Assembly: GCF_030704535.1 (NCBI RefSeq) | Contig: NC_081807.1 | Span: forward strand, 11,299,501 to 11,363,500 | From: Vitis vinifera | Lineage: Eukaryota > Streptophyta > Magnoliopsida > Vitales > Vitaceae | Length of the DNA stretch: 64,000 nucleotides | Direction of reading: 5' to 3' | Shown: positions 34,901 through 46,789 of the stretch, one piece after another | How the letters are laid out: every line of letters starts with the position of its first letter | Numbering within the stretch: the first letter of the stretch is position 1 | Notes under the pieces: generated by a model | The model's input: the letters and a program-made list of their open reading frames with translations, nothing else | The model's database searches: none | What the model was told of the DNA's origin: nothing | Made by a program: the position numbers and the translations under genes

Positions 34901-36389
34901 AGGTTTCTAGGCTTAATTGTCACAAACTGTAGCTTGGCTATTAACTATGAAATATGGATCATATGATTTTACAAATAATTTTATCAACAAATAATATTAC
35001 TTTCAACGCGACCTCTTCAAATATTACTTTGCCGTCTTTGGTGGCGATTTGAAAATTCTTTGGCAAAGGAGTACGCAACTGCAAGGATATGTTTAATTAG
35101 AAGAGAATGGGCAGGACTCTGTACTCAACCATGGGTGCTTGCAACACTCGTATGGAATCTCACAAACTTCTCTCCTTTCATCTCTTCATGATTTCCATTT
35201 TCTTCTTCCTAATATTCTTCCCTTCTGCAACTTCGTTGTCCTTCAACTTCTCTAGCTTTGGTTCAAATGACCATAATATATCCTTCGACGAAGCAGGAGA
35301 CGCTGTATATTCTTCGGACGGATGCATCCAACTGACCAGAAACGAGAACGACAAGCAATCGAATGATAGTTGGGGTCGAGCCATGTATAGCGAGCGATTG
35401 TATCTCTGGGATCAGACCTCCAGAAATCTAACTGATTTCACTACCAATTTCTCCTTTGTCATCAATTCACAAGACCACAATCAGTATGCCGATGGACTTA
35501 CGTTCTTCCTTAATGGTACCCAATTGCATACAGATACGTTGGGAGAAACTCTTGGTCTCGCCAACGAAAAGAATGAGACAAACAAAAGTGCCGTTACTTT
35601 TATTGCAGTGGAGTTTGATACATTTACAAACGCAGCAAAGAGGGATCCGGAAGGTGAGCATATTGGTATTGATATTAACTCCATGATATCTGTTAAAACT
35701 GTGAACTGGTCCAGCAATATCACGGGAGGAAAGCTAAATCATGTTTCCATCAGTTATACTTCTAGTTCACATAATCTGAGTGTTGTCCTAATTACCGAGG
35801 TTACGGACAGTACCAATACTACACAAAGCCTCTCTTACAAAGTTGATCTGAGGGAATACTTGCCGGAATACGTTACTATGGGTTTCTCAGGCTCAACAGG
35901 AAGCTATTTCCAGATAAACAAAATTTGCTCATGGAATTTTAGTTCAACTTTGGAACCTCCCAGTTCTGTAGAACCCGGAGAGGGAAAGAAGACAGAACTT
36001 GTGGTGGGATTGAGTGTTTGTGCATTTGTTGTGGTGGGTGGGTTTGGATTGGCTTGGTTTTACTTGTGGAGGAAGAGGAATACTGAGAGAGATCAAGAAG
36101 ACGGTGGTGACAGTGACCTGGACATGGACGAAGATTTTGAGAAGGGTACTGGACCGAGGAAGTTTTCCTTTAATGAATTGGCTCTTGCGACCAGTAACTT
36201 TTCAGAGGGAGAGAAGCTTGGAGAGGGAGGGTTTGGTGGGGTCTATAGAGGTTTCTTGCGAGAACTGAACTCTTATGTTGCAGTTAAGAGGGTAACAAGG
36301 AACTCCCAACAGGGGATGAAGGAGTACGCATCTGAAGTGAAGATCTTTTGTCGATTGAGGCACCGGAACTTGGTGCAGCTCATGGGCTG

Positions 36390-36394
36390 GTGCC
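36390..36394. repeat. Target site duplication (gtgcc), left
   Basis: Matches 44893-44897; intact copy 3 has a single GGTGCCATC at this point. Confidence 0.95.
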
Positions 36395-36468
36395 TGATTC
36401 GTCCCTAGCAGCGGCATTGGCAATGGCACCATTTGATTCGAGGTTCGATCCCCGGCAACGGCGCCATT
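36395..36468 (-). repeat. LTR extension containing copies of the tRNA-Asp 3' end
   Basis: Two units, each ending in GCCATT before a new TGATTCG. The inner unit contains, at 36442-36466, a 25-nt match to the T-arm and acceptor end (including CCA) of plant tRNA-Asp(GUC). The outer unit ends TTGGCAATGGCACCA, the same acceptor end with only C-to-T and G-to-A changes. Confidence 0.85.
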
Positions 36469-38386
36469 TGATTCGTGCCCAATTGGTGTCTCAGCTGATT
36501 CGTGTCCAGCTGGTGCTCCTTGATTGAGGGAGTGATCAACAAAATTTATAACCTATAACACTATATACTAGGGTAGCAAAGAAAAAGCTACTATAGTATA
36601 GTGGCTCTAGGATCGTTCACTGGGATGGGTTTTCACTTCACAAATGATATCAATTCAAAGATGAATTGGTGCCTTTTCATTTCAAGGTTAGCTTTAAAAG
36701 AAAACATAAAGATGTTTGGTTTTAAACTAATAAAAAATAGTAACTGATTTTACTTACAAAGAAAAGATGTTTCTTGGAGTTCAGATCACTAGGCTCAGAT
36801 TCCTCATACAAAAAGGGAGTTCCGGTCACTTGTTTATTTTCCTCGCATTAGAGAATTAACATATAGTTCCTTCTCCAACCGGTGCTGTACAGATGCTTCC
36901 CATTAATGGGTTCAAACACTAAATCCCTCTCACTGATGCAACTTGCAATGGTTCATGCCTCTCACGAGCACTTACCATTCAAGGTGATCTTTAACCTTGG
37001 ACTTCCCGTCAAAAGCTCGCAAGAGATAACTAATGGATGTCTCCTTGGAGTCCAAAAGCTTACCAAGTGTTGGCTATTCTAGAAAATCCTACCTTCAAGT
37101 CACCTCCCAAAGGCTCGCAAGGGGTAAACTAGTGCATTTCCATGGTTGGAAATCACTTGCCTTACCAAGTGTTGGCCCAGGTGATTTAAAGGCGTTTTAA
37201 GTTAACTAAAAAGATAAAAACCATTAACGGGTTACACTTTCTCTTCATTAAAAACTAAAACAACAAAACTTCCAAATTATACATGTGGAAACTTACCTGG
37301 CTTTCCTTACTCCAAGAGACAAAAAGCTTAGCCTCTCATCCTCTGAGGAAAAATCCTCAGAGTTTGGTTGGCTAGAAAATGAAAATGAAATGAAAAATGA
37401 AAGAGAAGGAAAAACAGAGCAAGGCTCTGTATATTCTATATATGATCAATATTACGGATTACATATATGGTCCTCCTCCCTCTTTTACAGTGGATGCAAG
37501 GGAATATATATAGAGGAGTTTTTCCAACCTTCCTAGCTAAGAAATCTTGTGGTTGGTGGCTTACAAGGAGAAGAATGGAAATTCATACAAAAATATCTGA
37601 AGAAAAATATCCAAAAGAGTCGGTGCAAAAATATCGGGAAGCTTCAGGCACATTTCGCAGGTAAAAATGGTGTCTGCGAGATTTCGCAGACACTCAAGAG
37701 GGCTGCGAAATATTTTCGCAACAACAAGTTAAACTCGTAGGGCTGCGAAATTGGCTTCCACCTTGAGGTTCTCAGCGTTCCAGCTTGCGGCATGTATCGG
37801 GTAGCTTCAGGAGGAATTCCATAGCACTGTACAAAAAGGCTGCGAAATTCTCGCAACAAAAGGCTGATTTCGCAACACTTTGGAGTGATCTGCTTGAAAT
37901 GGCTGTAACTCCTTCGTTTCAACTCCGAATCGTGCACCGTTTGAAGCATTGGATTCTTGACTTCCTGAGCTTTGAAATGGTATATAGAATGTAGAAAATG
38001 GACTTCGGGAAGTGCTCCAAAAGTGCGCAAGAAGACTGCAGCTGCTTGTCCTCTATTTTCTTCACTCTGTTTTTCCTTTCTCCTTTCTTCTCTCCTTGCA
38101 TACTTTGAACGACTTTGGCAAAGGGATATGGAGCTCCAAAGCTTGGTTCTTCATGAATTTGAGCTCTTCATTGCTTTGCCATGAACTATATACAATTCTC
38201 CCTCATTCTTGGATTGTTTTGGTGATCAAATTACTAACAAAAACACCAAAACTTACACAATTTGATTAGAAATGATTGCAAGGGTCCTTAACATGTTAAT
38301 TGGGTTAAAAGGCAATAACTACTACTCAAAAGTGTTTAAAAGAGTTAATTATAAGCTACAAAATAGCACTTTTTGAGTAGTAATCA
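36395..38386 (-). repeat. 3' LTR of the Athila-like element
   Basis: TGATTCGTCCC...GTAGTAATCA on the + strand. The first 74 bp (36395-36468) are an extension not present in either solo LTR of the family; the ancestral LTR end TGATTCGTGCCCAATTGG starts at 36469. Confidence 0.95.
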
Positions 38387-41300
38387 CTCCCCCCAACCGA
38401 CATATTGCTAGTCCCTTAGCAATGAAGGAGAGAAAAACTAAGTAACTATAATAATATACATAAAAGGGATCATGCAAATCACTCCAAAAAATGATATGAG
38501 TGGCATGATGGACATCCATGGATCAATAAAGATGTGAAACTCAACCTATAATAAGAGTTGTCAAAGCATTCACTTGATCTTAGAGTACAAAGAATGGATA
38601 TTATGCAAGTTTAAGCATCAAAAGAATTTCCACTCTCAAAAGATCCAAATCAAATTCTTCCACTAAAAGCTAAGTGTTAATGTGATTAGCTTCCGAGTAT
38701 AGTATGGATAACTATCATCTCCCCCCAACCTAAGTCTTTCTTTAAGCTTAGCAAAATTAACCATCTCTTGATAGGCTAGGAACGCACCTCTTATTCACAA
38801 TTCTTTTCACTTACTAAACTTAACCAATTCACCCATGTAACAAGCAGAGGATCGGTGACTCCCAACCAATAAAGGCTTAGGGCACCAGGCTTTAAAGGCT
38901 TTCGCCACCCCTTCGGACCATGCTCAGGTTTCAAGGCAAGTAAAGAAGTTTATTCTTTTTTTATTTTCTTTTTTATTTTCTTTTATTTTCTTTTTTTTTT
39001 TCTACAAAGACTCATTGGTCTTTATGAGGTGTCCCAACACTATTAAAGAGAGGTTAAAGGTGTCAAATTATGATTTCTCAAGCTTAGAGGGTGAGATAGT
39101 TTCACATCTTATAACCGGAATCTAATGTATGTGTGTGCGAATAGCTTAAGGTGGAAGAGATAAGTTTGCATGCAATGGAGTTTCAACAATTCATCAACTT
39201 TTAAAAGAGCATAATACAAACTCTAAGACTCTTGTAATCAAGTTGAAACTCGACTTCTCTCATTTAATTTTGAGAGTTAATCCTTAATATCCATGGAGTT
39301 TAAAGCAAAAATTTTAAAATTTACACAAAAAGCAACTAAATTACCAAAATAACTTAGCATTATTAACAATACTTACTTCCTCAACTCTCCCCCCAACCGA
39401 GCTAAACATTGTCCTCAATGTGACAAAAGCGATTAAAAAATAGGGAGGAAGTGGTACCTCATGAGTGACATGGAGTTTGAGTCGTATAGGAGAAACCACA
39501 TGTTTCAAAGAAAACATAAGAGTTAGTGAGTAGAGGAAATAGAAAAATGCCAAGTTTAAACAAATATGATGTCTATGTATGATGTATTATCAGTAATACA
39601 TCCAATCCCAGAATATAAGACATCAAAATATGGAATATAATAAGTAGAGACAAAAAGTAAAGAGATGATCAAGTAATGGTAAGGTCCTGTTGAGCTGATG
39701 CATCTGTGGTGGCCTCTTGAGTGGGTTGGATCAGGACTTTGGCCTCTGTTCTGGTAGTCTCCTTAGATGGCATAGTCTCATCAACTGGAGCTCTCAGCTG
39801 GTAGCTATGGGATTTGATGGTTTAAGGAGGTAAGAAATGGAATGAGAGGCTTAGTGTGTGTGATCCCAGGGTGTGCAGGGCTCTCCTCTTCAGATGCATG
39901 ATTGTGAGGCTCTATTGGCATTTTAGCAACTTCCCTTGGCTTTGCAAAGTGTTTTTGCAAACCTTCCTCCATTTCGCAAGTCAATTTTGCAATTTGATGG
40001 CCATTTCTAAGCTTGGAGGTGATTTCGCAGCCATTTCAAAGTTTGGAGATCATTTCACAGGCAATGGGCAATTTCGCAGCCCATTTCTGAAGCTTGGAGC
40101 ATTTTCGCAGCAGGAGGTGGATTTCGTAGAGGAGGGGAATTCTCGCAGCCCATTTCGTAACTTAAAAGTGATTTCGCAGGTGTATCGCAGCTTCAAAAAT
40201 GAGGAGAACTGTGCTGCAAAATGGCACTCGTGTGCCAAAAGTGGTTTCGCAGCTGCGAAATACCCTTCCAAATGGTGTCTCGGTTGCGAAATTCTCGCTC
40301 AGCTTTGCGTGCTTGTCTTCAAATAACTATAACTTCTTCATTTCACCTCCAAATCACATACCGTTTGAAGCGCTGGACTCCTGACTTCCCAAGCTTTCAA
40401 ACAAGATATCGTATGCATAATTTGAGCTCCAAAAAGTGCTTCAAAAACGTGTCCAACAGTAGCAAAATTGAGGTGCGGCATTTCCGCTCATGGTTTGCAC
40501 AGTCATCTTCAAACAGCCATAACTTTTCCGTTTCAAATCCAAATCTAGCACCGTTTGAAGCTGTGGACTCGTGACTTCCCAAGCTTTCCAACGAGATATT
40601 GCATGCATAATTTGAACTTCGGAAAGTGATCGAGATGTGTCCAACAATTGCCGAAATGGGGTGCGGCTGTGAAATTGGGATTTTTCATGTTTTGGGATTT
40701 CGCAGCCATTTCGCAGCTGCGAAATGAGAGTCACTGTGCTGCGAAATGGCACTCGTGTGCCAAAACCGGCTTCGCAATTGCGAAATACCCTGCGGAATGG
40801 GACTTTTGGTGCGAAATCAAGCTTTACCACTTCGCAATGCGTTTCGCAGCTGCCAAATGGATGCTACTGTACTGCGAAGTGGCACTCGTGTGCCAAATTC
40901 ACTTTCGCAGCTGCGAAATACCCTGCCAAATGGAGCTTTGACTGCGAAATTGAGAATTTTCACGCTTTGGAGCTTCGCAGCCGTTTCGCAGCTGCGAAAT
41001 GAGGGTCACTGTGCTGCGAAATGGCACTCGTGTGCCAAAAGTGCTTTCGCAGCCGCGAAATCCTCTGCGGAATGGGACTTTTGTTGCGAAATCAGCCTTT
41101 TTCACTTCGCAATGCGTTTCGCAGCTGCGAAACAGATGCTCCTGTGCTGCGAAGTGGCACTCGTGTGCCAAAAGTGGTTTCGCAGCTGCGAAAATTTTCG
41201 CAGAGAGGGCAATTGGGTTGCGAACTGGTTTCGCAACAAAATTTCGATTTCGCAGAGGCTGCGAAATCTCGCAGACCCCTGTTTTTCCCCTGTTTCTCCC

Positions 41301-41551
41301 CTGTTTTCGGTCCGTTTGACTCTGATTTTGCTCCGATTTTGCTCCGATTTTTTTTCTTCAATTTCTTTGCAATTCCTCTTGATTTTGATCATCCAAAAAC
41401 CTATATTACATCAAAATAAATTAGAATTAAAGCATTGAAATCAAAATTAAAGCATTGAAATCCAAATTAAAACATTGAAATCAAAATTAAAACAAGAAAT
41501 TAACAAAACAAAAAGATATGGACTAGCTAGTCTTTAAAAAGACTAAGTCCA
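38387..41551. repeat. Non-coding interior of the Athila-like element with palindromic repeat array
   Basis: 38930-39000 is a T-rich simple repeat. CTCCCCCCAACC-like polypurine-type tracts (on the minus strand) occur at 38387, 38720 and about 39388. From 40030 to 41280 there is an array of segments with CTGCGAAATGGCACTCGTG and the 16-bp perfect palindrome TTTCGCAGCTGCGAAA at about 40246, 40708, 40904, 40984, 41118 and 41177. Long frames across it (for example 40746-41438) have the composition of repeats and match no family, so I do not call genes. Confidence 0.8.
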
Positions 41552-42703
41552 TCAAAAAATTTGCTCCTGATTTAGCTTGCCCGGATCCCATATGAAGTTT
41601 GCATCCTTCAATTGAGACTTGGTTTGTATGATTTTCCCATACAAAGCTTGGAGAAAAGGTGGAGGCATGTGTTTCTTCATCAATTCTTCCTTGATGACTA
41701 TCCTCAGTGGTTCTCTTTGTACATTAACATCATAGTCATCTTTCTCTATGCTTTTCCCCTTTTTCTTTCCTTTGATTTCCTCCCTCTTTTCTTTCTCTGT
41801 TTCACTATCTACCTTATGCTCTAGCTTGCATGTGGGTAGATCAACCTCTTTACCACTCCTCAGAGTGATCACTTCTTCAATTTCCTTCTTTTGTGAAGGT
41901 TCTCCCTCCTCAGCCTCCATTTCATGGATACTCATGGAATTTTGATAAGGTTGAGAAGGAGAGTTTTCTTTCTCTTGCATTGTGTTGAGGTTGGAAAGCC
42001 TTGAGATTGAATCTTGGAGAATATCTAACTTCTGAGATAGATCATTTTGCATTTCATCCATCCTTTTATTCAAAGTACTCTCCATTCTATCAATTCTTTG
42101 ATCCACTCTGTCCATTCTTTGATCCACTCGAGCATTGGTGGCTTCTTGCTTTCCCACAAAATCTCCCACGACCTTGCAAAGATTCACCATAGCTTGTTCA
42201 AGGATTGAGGCTTGCTGTGGTGCTTGAGCAGGTTGCTGATACTGAGGTGGCTGTGGTTTCCAAGAGAAATTTGGATGGTCCCTCCAATTGGAATTGTAGG
42301 TGTTGCAATCACCAAACATTTCCCTCTTGGCTGGAATGGTAGGACACTCATCCACCAAGTGCTCAAATGATAGACAAATGGCACAAGGCATAGCTTGCAA
42401 TGGTGTCTGAGAAATGGCTTGCACTGGTTGCATCTGGTTCATTTCTAGCTCATCCAATCTCCTTTCCATAGCTGCAATCTCTGCCTTCATGTCTATGCCA
42501 TCATTCAAAATATACATCTCACCCTTAGCTTTAAGTTGAGACGTCATTCTTCCCTTATCTCTAGCATTTGGTTCATCCCATCCTCTTGAAACTTTAGCCA
42601 CATAACTCATGAAGTTCATGGCTTCCTCTGCTATCTCGTATTCAATATGGCATGCACAACTAGCAATTTGTGAATTAAAAACAGAGAACACAAAAGAAAA
42701 CAA
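41552..42703 (-). CDS. Athila-type Gag, C-terminal part
   Basis: 384 codons. The N-terminal piece (AMNFMSYVAKVSRGWDEPNA) joins directly to the zinc-knuckle region CAICLSFEHLVDEC (CX2CX4HX4C), then NFSWKPQPPQYQQ, a long coiled coil (RMDRVDQRIDRMESTLNKRM), and the Athila-typical VITLRSGKEVDLP and PPPFLQALYG blocks. The usual gag capsid core upstream of the knuckle is missing, so about the first half is deleted. In autonomous relatives Gag packages the RNA; this version may keep only nucleic-acid binding. No stop codons, consistent with a young copy. Confidence 0.8.
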   Translation of the reverse strand: MFSFVFSVFNSQIASCACHIEYEIAEEAMNFMSYVAKVSRGWDEPNARDKGRMTSQLKAKGEMYILNDGIDMKAEIAAMERRLDELEMNQMQPVQAISQTPLQAMPCAICLSFEHLVDECPTIPAKREMFGDCNTYNSNWRDHPNFSWKPQPPQYQQPAQAPQQASILEQAMVNLCKVVGDFVGKQEATNARVDQRMDRVDQRIDRMESTLNKRMDEMQNDLSQKLDILQDSISRLSNLNTMQEKENSPSQPYQNSMSIHEMEAEEGEPSQKKEIEEVITLRSGKEVDLPTCKLEHKVDSETEKEKREEIKGKKKGKSIEKDDYDVNVQREPLRIVIKEELMKKHMPPPFLQALYGKIIQTKSQLKDANFIWDPGKLNQEQIF

Positions 42704-42880
42704 AAGAAAAACAATTCAAAGAAAGAAGATTAAGGTAAACTAAAAACTAAATAAAAGATATACTAAAACATGAACAATAAAGAAATAAAAAGAGTTAGTA
42801 AAAGGAAAAGAAAAGTCACCAAACTTGTGATGAAGATCACAAGTACTCTAGAAAGGTGTTATCACTGTAAAGTGGCACCA

Positions 42881-42898
42881 TCCCCGGCAACGGCGCCA
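42881..42898 (-). other. Primer-binding site (tRNA-Asp)
   Basis: The + strand reads TCCCCGGCAACGGCGCCA, identical to the 18-nt 3' end of plant tRNA-Asp(GUC) with CCA, two bases from the 5' LTR. Athila elements are known to use this primer. Confidence 0.9.
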
Positions 42899-42900
42899 TT

Positions 42901-44892
42901 TGATTCGTCCCTAGCAGCGGCATTGGCAATGGCACCATTTGATTCGAGGTTCGATCCCCGGCAACGGCGCCATTTGATTCGTGCCCAATTGGTGTCTCAG
43001 CTGATTCGTGTCCAGCTGGTGCTCCTTGATTGAGGGAGTGATCAACAAAATTTATAACCTATAACACTATATACTAGGGTAGCAAAGAAAAAGCTACTAT
43101 AGTATAGTGGCTCTAGGATCGTTCACTGGGATGGGTTTTCACTTCACAAATGATATCAATTCAAAGATGAATTGGTGCCTTTTCATTTCAAGGTTAGCTT
43201 TAAAAGAAAACATAAAGATGTTTGGTTTTAAACTAATAAAAAATAGTAACTGATTTTACTTACAAAGAAAAGATGTTTCTTGGAGTTCAGATCACTAGGC
43301 TCAGATTCCTCATACAAAAAGGGAGTTCCGGTCACTTGTTTATTTTCCTCGCATTAGAGAATTAACATATAGTTCCTTCTCCAACCGGTGCTGTACAGAT
43401 GCTTCCCATTAATGGGTTCAAACACTAAATCCCTCTCACTGATGCAACTTGCAATGGTTCATGCCTCTCACGAGCACTTACCATTCAAGGTGATCTTTAA
43501 CCTTGGACTTCCCGTCAAAAGCTCGCAAGAGATAACTAATGGATGTCTCCTTGGAGTCCAAAAGCTTACCAAGTGTTGGCTATTCTAGAAAATCCTACCT
43601 TCAAGTCACCTCCCAAAGGCTCGCAAGGGGTAAACTAGTGCATTTCCATGGTTGGAAATCACTTGCCTTACCAAGTGTTGGCCCAGGTGATTTAAAGGCG
43701 TTTTAAGTTAACTAAAAAGATAAAAACCATTAACGGGTTACACTTTCTCTTCATTAAAAACTAAAACAACAAAACTTCCAAATTATACATGTGGAAACTT
43801 ACCTGGCTTTCCTTACTCCAAGAGACAAAAAGCTTAGCCTCTCATCCTCTGAGGAAAAATCCTCAGAGTTTGGTTGGCTAGAAAATGAAAATGAAATGAA
43901 AAATGAAAGAGAAGGAAAAACAGAGCAAGGCTCTGTATATTCTATATATGATCAATATTACGGATTACATATATGGTCCTCCTCCCTCTTTTACAGTGGA
44001 TGCAAGGGAATATATATAGAGGAGTTTTTCCAACCTTCCTAGCTAAGAAATCTTGTGGTTGGTGGCTTACAAGGAGAAGAATGGAAATTCATACAAAAAT
44101 ATCTGAAGAAAAATATCCAAAAGAGTCGGTGCAAAAATATCGGGAAGCTTCAGGCACATTTCGCAGGTAAAAATGGTGTCTGCGAGATTTCGCAGACACT
44201 CAAGAGGGCTGCGAAATATTTTCGCAACAACAAGTTAAACTCGTAGGGCTGCGAAATTGGCTTCCACCTTGAGGTTCTCAGCGTTCCAGCTTGCGGCATG
44301 TATCGGGTAGCTTCAGGAGGAATTCCATAGCACTGTACAAAAAGGCTGCGAAATTCTCGCAACAAAAGGCTGATTTCGCAACACTTTGGAGTGATCTGCT
44401 TGAAATGGCTGTAACTCCTTCGTTTCAACTCCGAATCGTGCACCGTTTGAAGCATTGGATTCTTGACTTCCTGAGCTTTGAAATGGTATATAGAATGTAG
44501 AAAATGGACTTCGGGAAGTGCTCCAAAAGTGCGCAAGAAGACTGCAGCTGCTTGTCCTCTATTTTCTTCACTCTGTTTTTCCTTTCTCCTTTCTTCTCTC
44601 CTTGCATACTTTGAACGACTTTGGCAAAGGGATATGGAGCTCCAAAGCTTGGTTCTTCATGAATTTGAGCTCTTCATTGCTTTGCCATGAACTATATACA
44701 ATTCTCCCTCATTCTTGGATTGTTTTGGTGATCAAATTACTAACAAAAACACCAAAACTTACACAATTTGATTAGAAATGATTGCAAGGGTCCTTAACAT
44801 GTTAATTGGGTTAAAAGGCAATAACTACTACTCAAAAGTGTTTAAAAGAGTTAATTATAAGCTACAAAATAGCACTTTTTGAGTAGTAATCA
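42901..44892 (-). repeat. 5' LTR of the Athila-like element
   Basis: Same length and sequence as 36395-38386, with the same 74-bp extension (42901-42974; tRNA-like piece at 42948-42972). Followed by target duplication gtgcc. Confidence 0.95.
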
Positions 44893-45724
44893 GTGCCATA
44901 AAAAAGGAGAGCTCCTATTGGTTTACGAGTTGTTGCCAAATGGAAGCTTGAGCACCTGTCTTTTTGAAGAAAAAACCTTGTTAACATGGGCTATGAGGTA
45001 TAGAATTGCTCTAGGCTTGGCCTCTTCGCTTCTGTACCTACATGAAGAATGGGAGCAGTGTGTGGTACACAGGGACATCAAGTCCAGTAATGTGATGCTA
45101 GACTCAGATTTTAATGCTAAGCTTGGAGATTTTGGGCTAGCCAGGCTTGTTGATCATGGTAAAGGGTCACAAACCACTGTTTTAGCAGGGACCATGGGCT
45201 ACATAGCTCCTGAATGTTTCATGACAGGCAAGGCTAGTAAGGAATCTGACGTGTACAGTTTTGGAATTGTTGCATTGGAAATTTGCTGTGGAAGAAGAGC
45301 CGTGGAAACAAAGGCCGAAGAAAATCAGATCAGATTGGTGGAGTGGGTTTGGGACCTCTATGGCGTAGGAAAACTTCTTGAAGCAGCTGATCCAAGACTG
45401 TCTGCAGATTATGATGATCAACAAATGGAACGATTGATGATTGTTGGTCTTTGGTGTGCTCACCCGGATTGCAATGCTCGTCCTTCAATGAGGGAAGTAA
45501 TGAGTGTCCTTAATTCTGAAGCTTTATTGCCTCTTCTTCCTATAAAAATGCCTGTGCCAATGTATTACGCTCCTCCGGCGTTGCAGACATCCTATAGCAC
45601 TAGCCTTTCTGAGAGAAACCACACCCAGTTTTCCAACTCCTCTAATGGCACCACGGACTCATCAAAGGTCTCAGAATCTTCTTCAACCTTGTCTCAATCC
45701 ACATCCCTATTGCACACACGCTAA

Positions 45725-45959
45725 TTCGGTCGGAAATAGCCCTATGATTCAGGGTGTGTTATTTCATTTGAATTTGTTTCATTTCATTGTTGTTCATGAG
45801 ATTCATATTATTTGTCCTTGGATCATAGTAAACTCCGATTTCATATATATGGTGTCCTGGTCGATCAATTCTTTCTTCAGTTAATATTAATAATAGTCAT
45901 TATTTAGTAATTGGAAATAATTCCTTTGTAAATATAAATTAAAACTTTTTTCTAAATGT
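45725..45959. other. 3' flank of LecRK copy 2
   Basis: Closely matches 26123-26355 (copy 1) and 63226-63410 (copy 3), including TCATATATATGGTGT-CTGG. The match with copy 1 stops at TTTTTTCTAA and resumes at 59984. Confidence 0.8.
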
Positions 45960-46789
45960 GGACCCTGTATTTCGGCTCATGCGTTTTCCACTTGATGATA
46001 AACTCAATTTTATTTCAAAAATGATTTTATTTATTAGAAAATGACTTGGAGTCGTCACTTATTTATTTATTTATTTTTAAAAGGGTAAAAAAAATAAGAA
46101 AGAAAACTCTAAATGTGACTCCTTATTTGGAAAATGTAGTCTGTGAAAACCAAAAATGGGCTCGGGGGTCAGGTTATTTATCGGGAAGGTATGATAAAGA
46201 CCGTAGCACATCTCTAAGTCCCTAAAAATGAGTCTCTACTAATAAAATGAAGCTGAATATGATAATGGTGAGGAAATCAATGAATACTCAGAGCGATCAT
46301 GCACACATGGGAATCAGAACATGCATATAGAATAACCAGAGTGAGAATGAGTGAGTACCTGAGCAACGAACCATCATGCGCTATCAAGAGAGGGGGTTAG
46401 TACACAATAACAATCATAAGATATGTCACACATGCCACTAAAAATAGTAAGAAATCATCAAATATCACATTCCATTCAGATTCATTTTTTAAATAAAGTT
46501 TCTTAGATGTAGGGCCCCACCAAAGCCCATTTATTTTTGTATGAATTAATTCCATAAATTTCATCACTCGGAATTACAGAATTTAATTCATACTTATTTA
46601 AAATCATTTTAAAAATAGAGGAGATGTGAGTATTGTCTGCCAGAAAAGAAAATGGCGGCAAAGTTTTATTGAAAATAAGATTTTTGGTACCTAAAAACTC
46701 TAAGGATGAAAAATTTGGAGTTGAGATTATTTCAAAAAAAAGTTAGAATCTGGAAAATTATTTAAAGAAAGGGATTTAGAAAGTTATTT

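Larger units (their letters stand above)
36395..44892 (-). mobile_element. Athila-like non-autonomous LTR retrotransposon (gag only)
   Basis: 8498 bp. LTRs 36395-38386 and 42901-44892, both 1992 bp and identical in every stretch compared. PBS at 42881-42898 complementary to tRNA-Asp; polypurine tract (minus GGTTGGGGGGAG) at 38387-38398. The only coding region is a partial gag at 41552-42703; protease, RT, RNase H and integrase are absent, so mobility would depend on a relative. The 38.4-41.5 kb interior is non-coding and repeat-rich. The perfect target duplication and matching LTRs indicate a very recent insertion. Confidence 0.95.
35107..45724 (+). pseudogene. LecRK copy 2: L-type lectin receptor kinase split by an Athila-like element, otherwise open
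   Basis: Part 1 is 35107-36394, part 2 is 44898-45724; the insert carries target duplication gtgcc (36390-36394, 44893-44897). With the insert ignored the frame continues in register from GWC to HKKGEL. Domains in order: signal peptide (LFMISIFFFLIFFPSATS), legume lectin (VEFDTFTNAAKRDPEGEH, metal-loop D, N and D kept), transmembrane helix, glycine loop, VAVK lysine, HRD (VVHRDIKSSN), intact DFG (KLGDFGLARL), APE, and a Ser/Thr-rich tail. Start is either 35107 or the internal Met at 35152; copy 1 aligns with the second. LecRK proteins are plasma-membrane receptors in pathogen and stress sensing. Here the protein would end at about residue 433 with only a partial kinase. An allele without the insert should be coding-complete. 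Confidence 0.9.

Noticed and set aside
36442..36466. tRNA gene
   Set aside because: Only the T-arm and acceptor 3' end with an encoded CCA are present. There is no D-arm, anticodon arm or A box; nuclear tRNA genes do not encode CCA. It is a reverse-transcribed primer copy.
37285..38269. Small + strand proteins inside the LTRs (also at 43791-44775)
   Set aside because: The same frames occur in both LTRs only because the LTRs are identical; no family resemblance, and the solo LTRs do not keep them open.
40746..41438. 230-codon + strand protein gene
   Set aside because: It runs over the palindromic repeat array. Its amino acids only reflect repeats of CTGCGAAAT and GGCACTCGTG, and overlapping frames are equally open.
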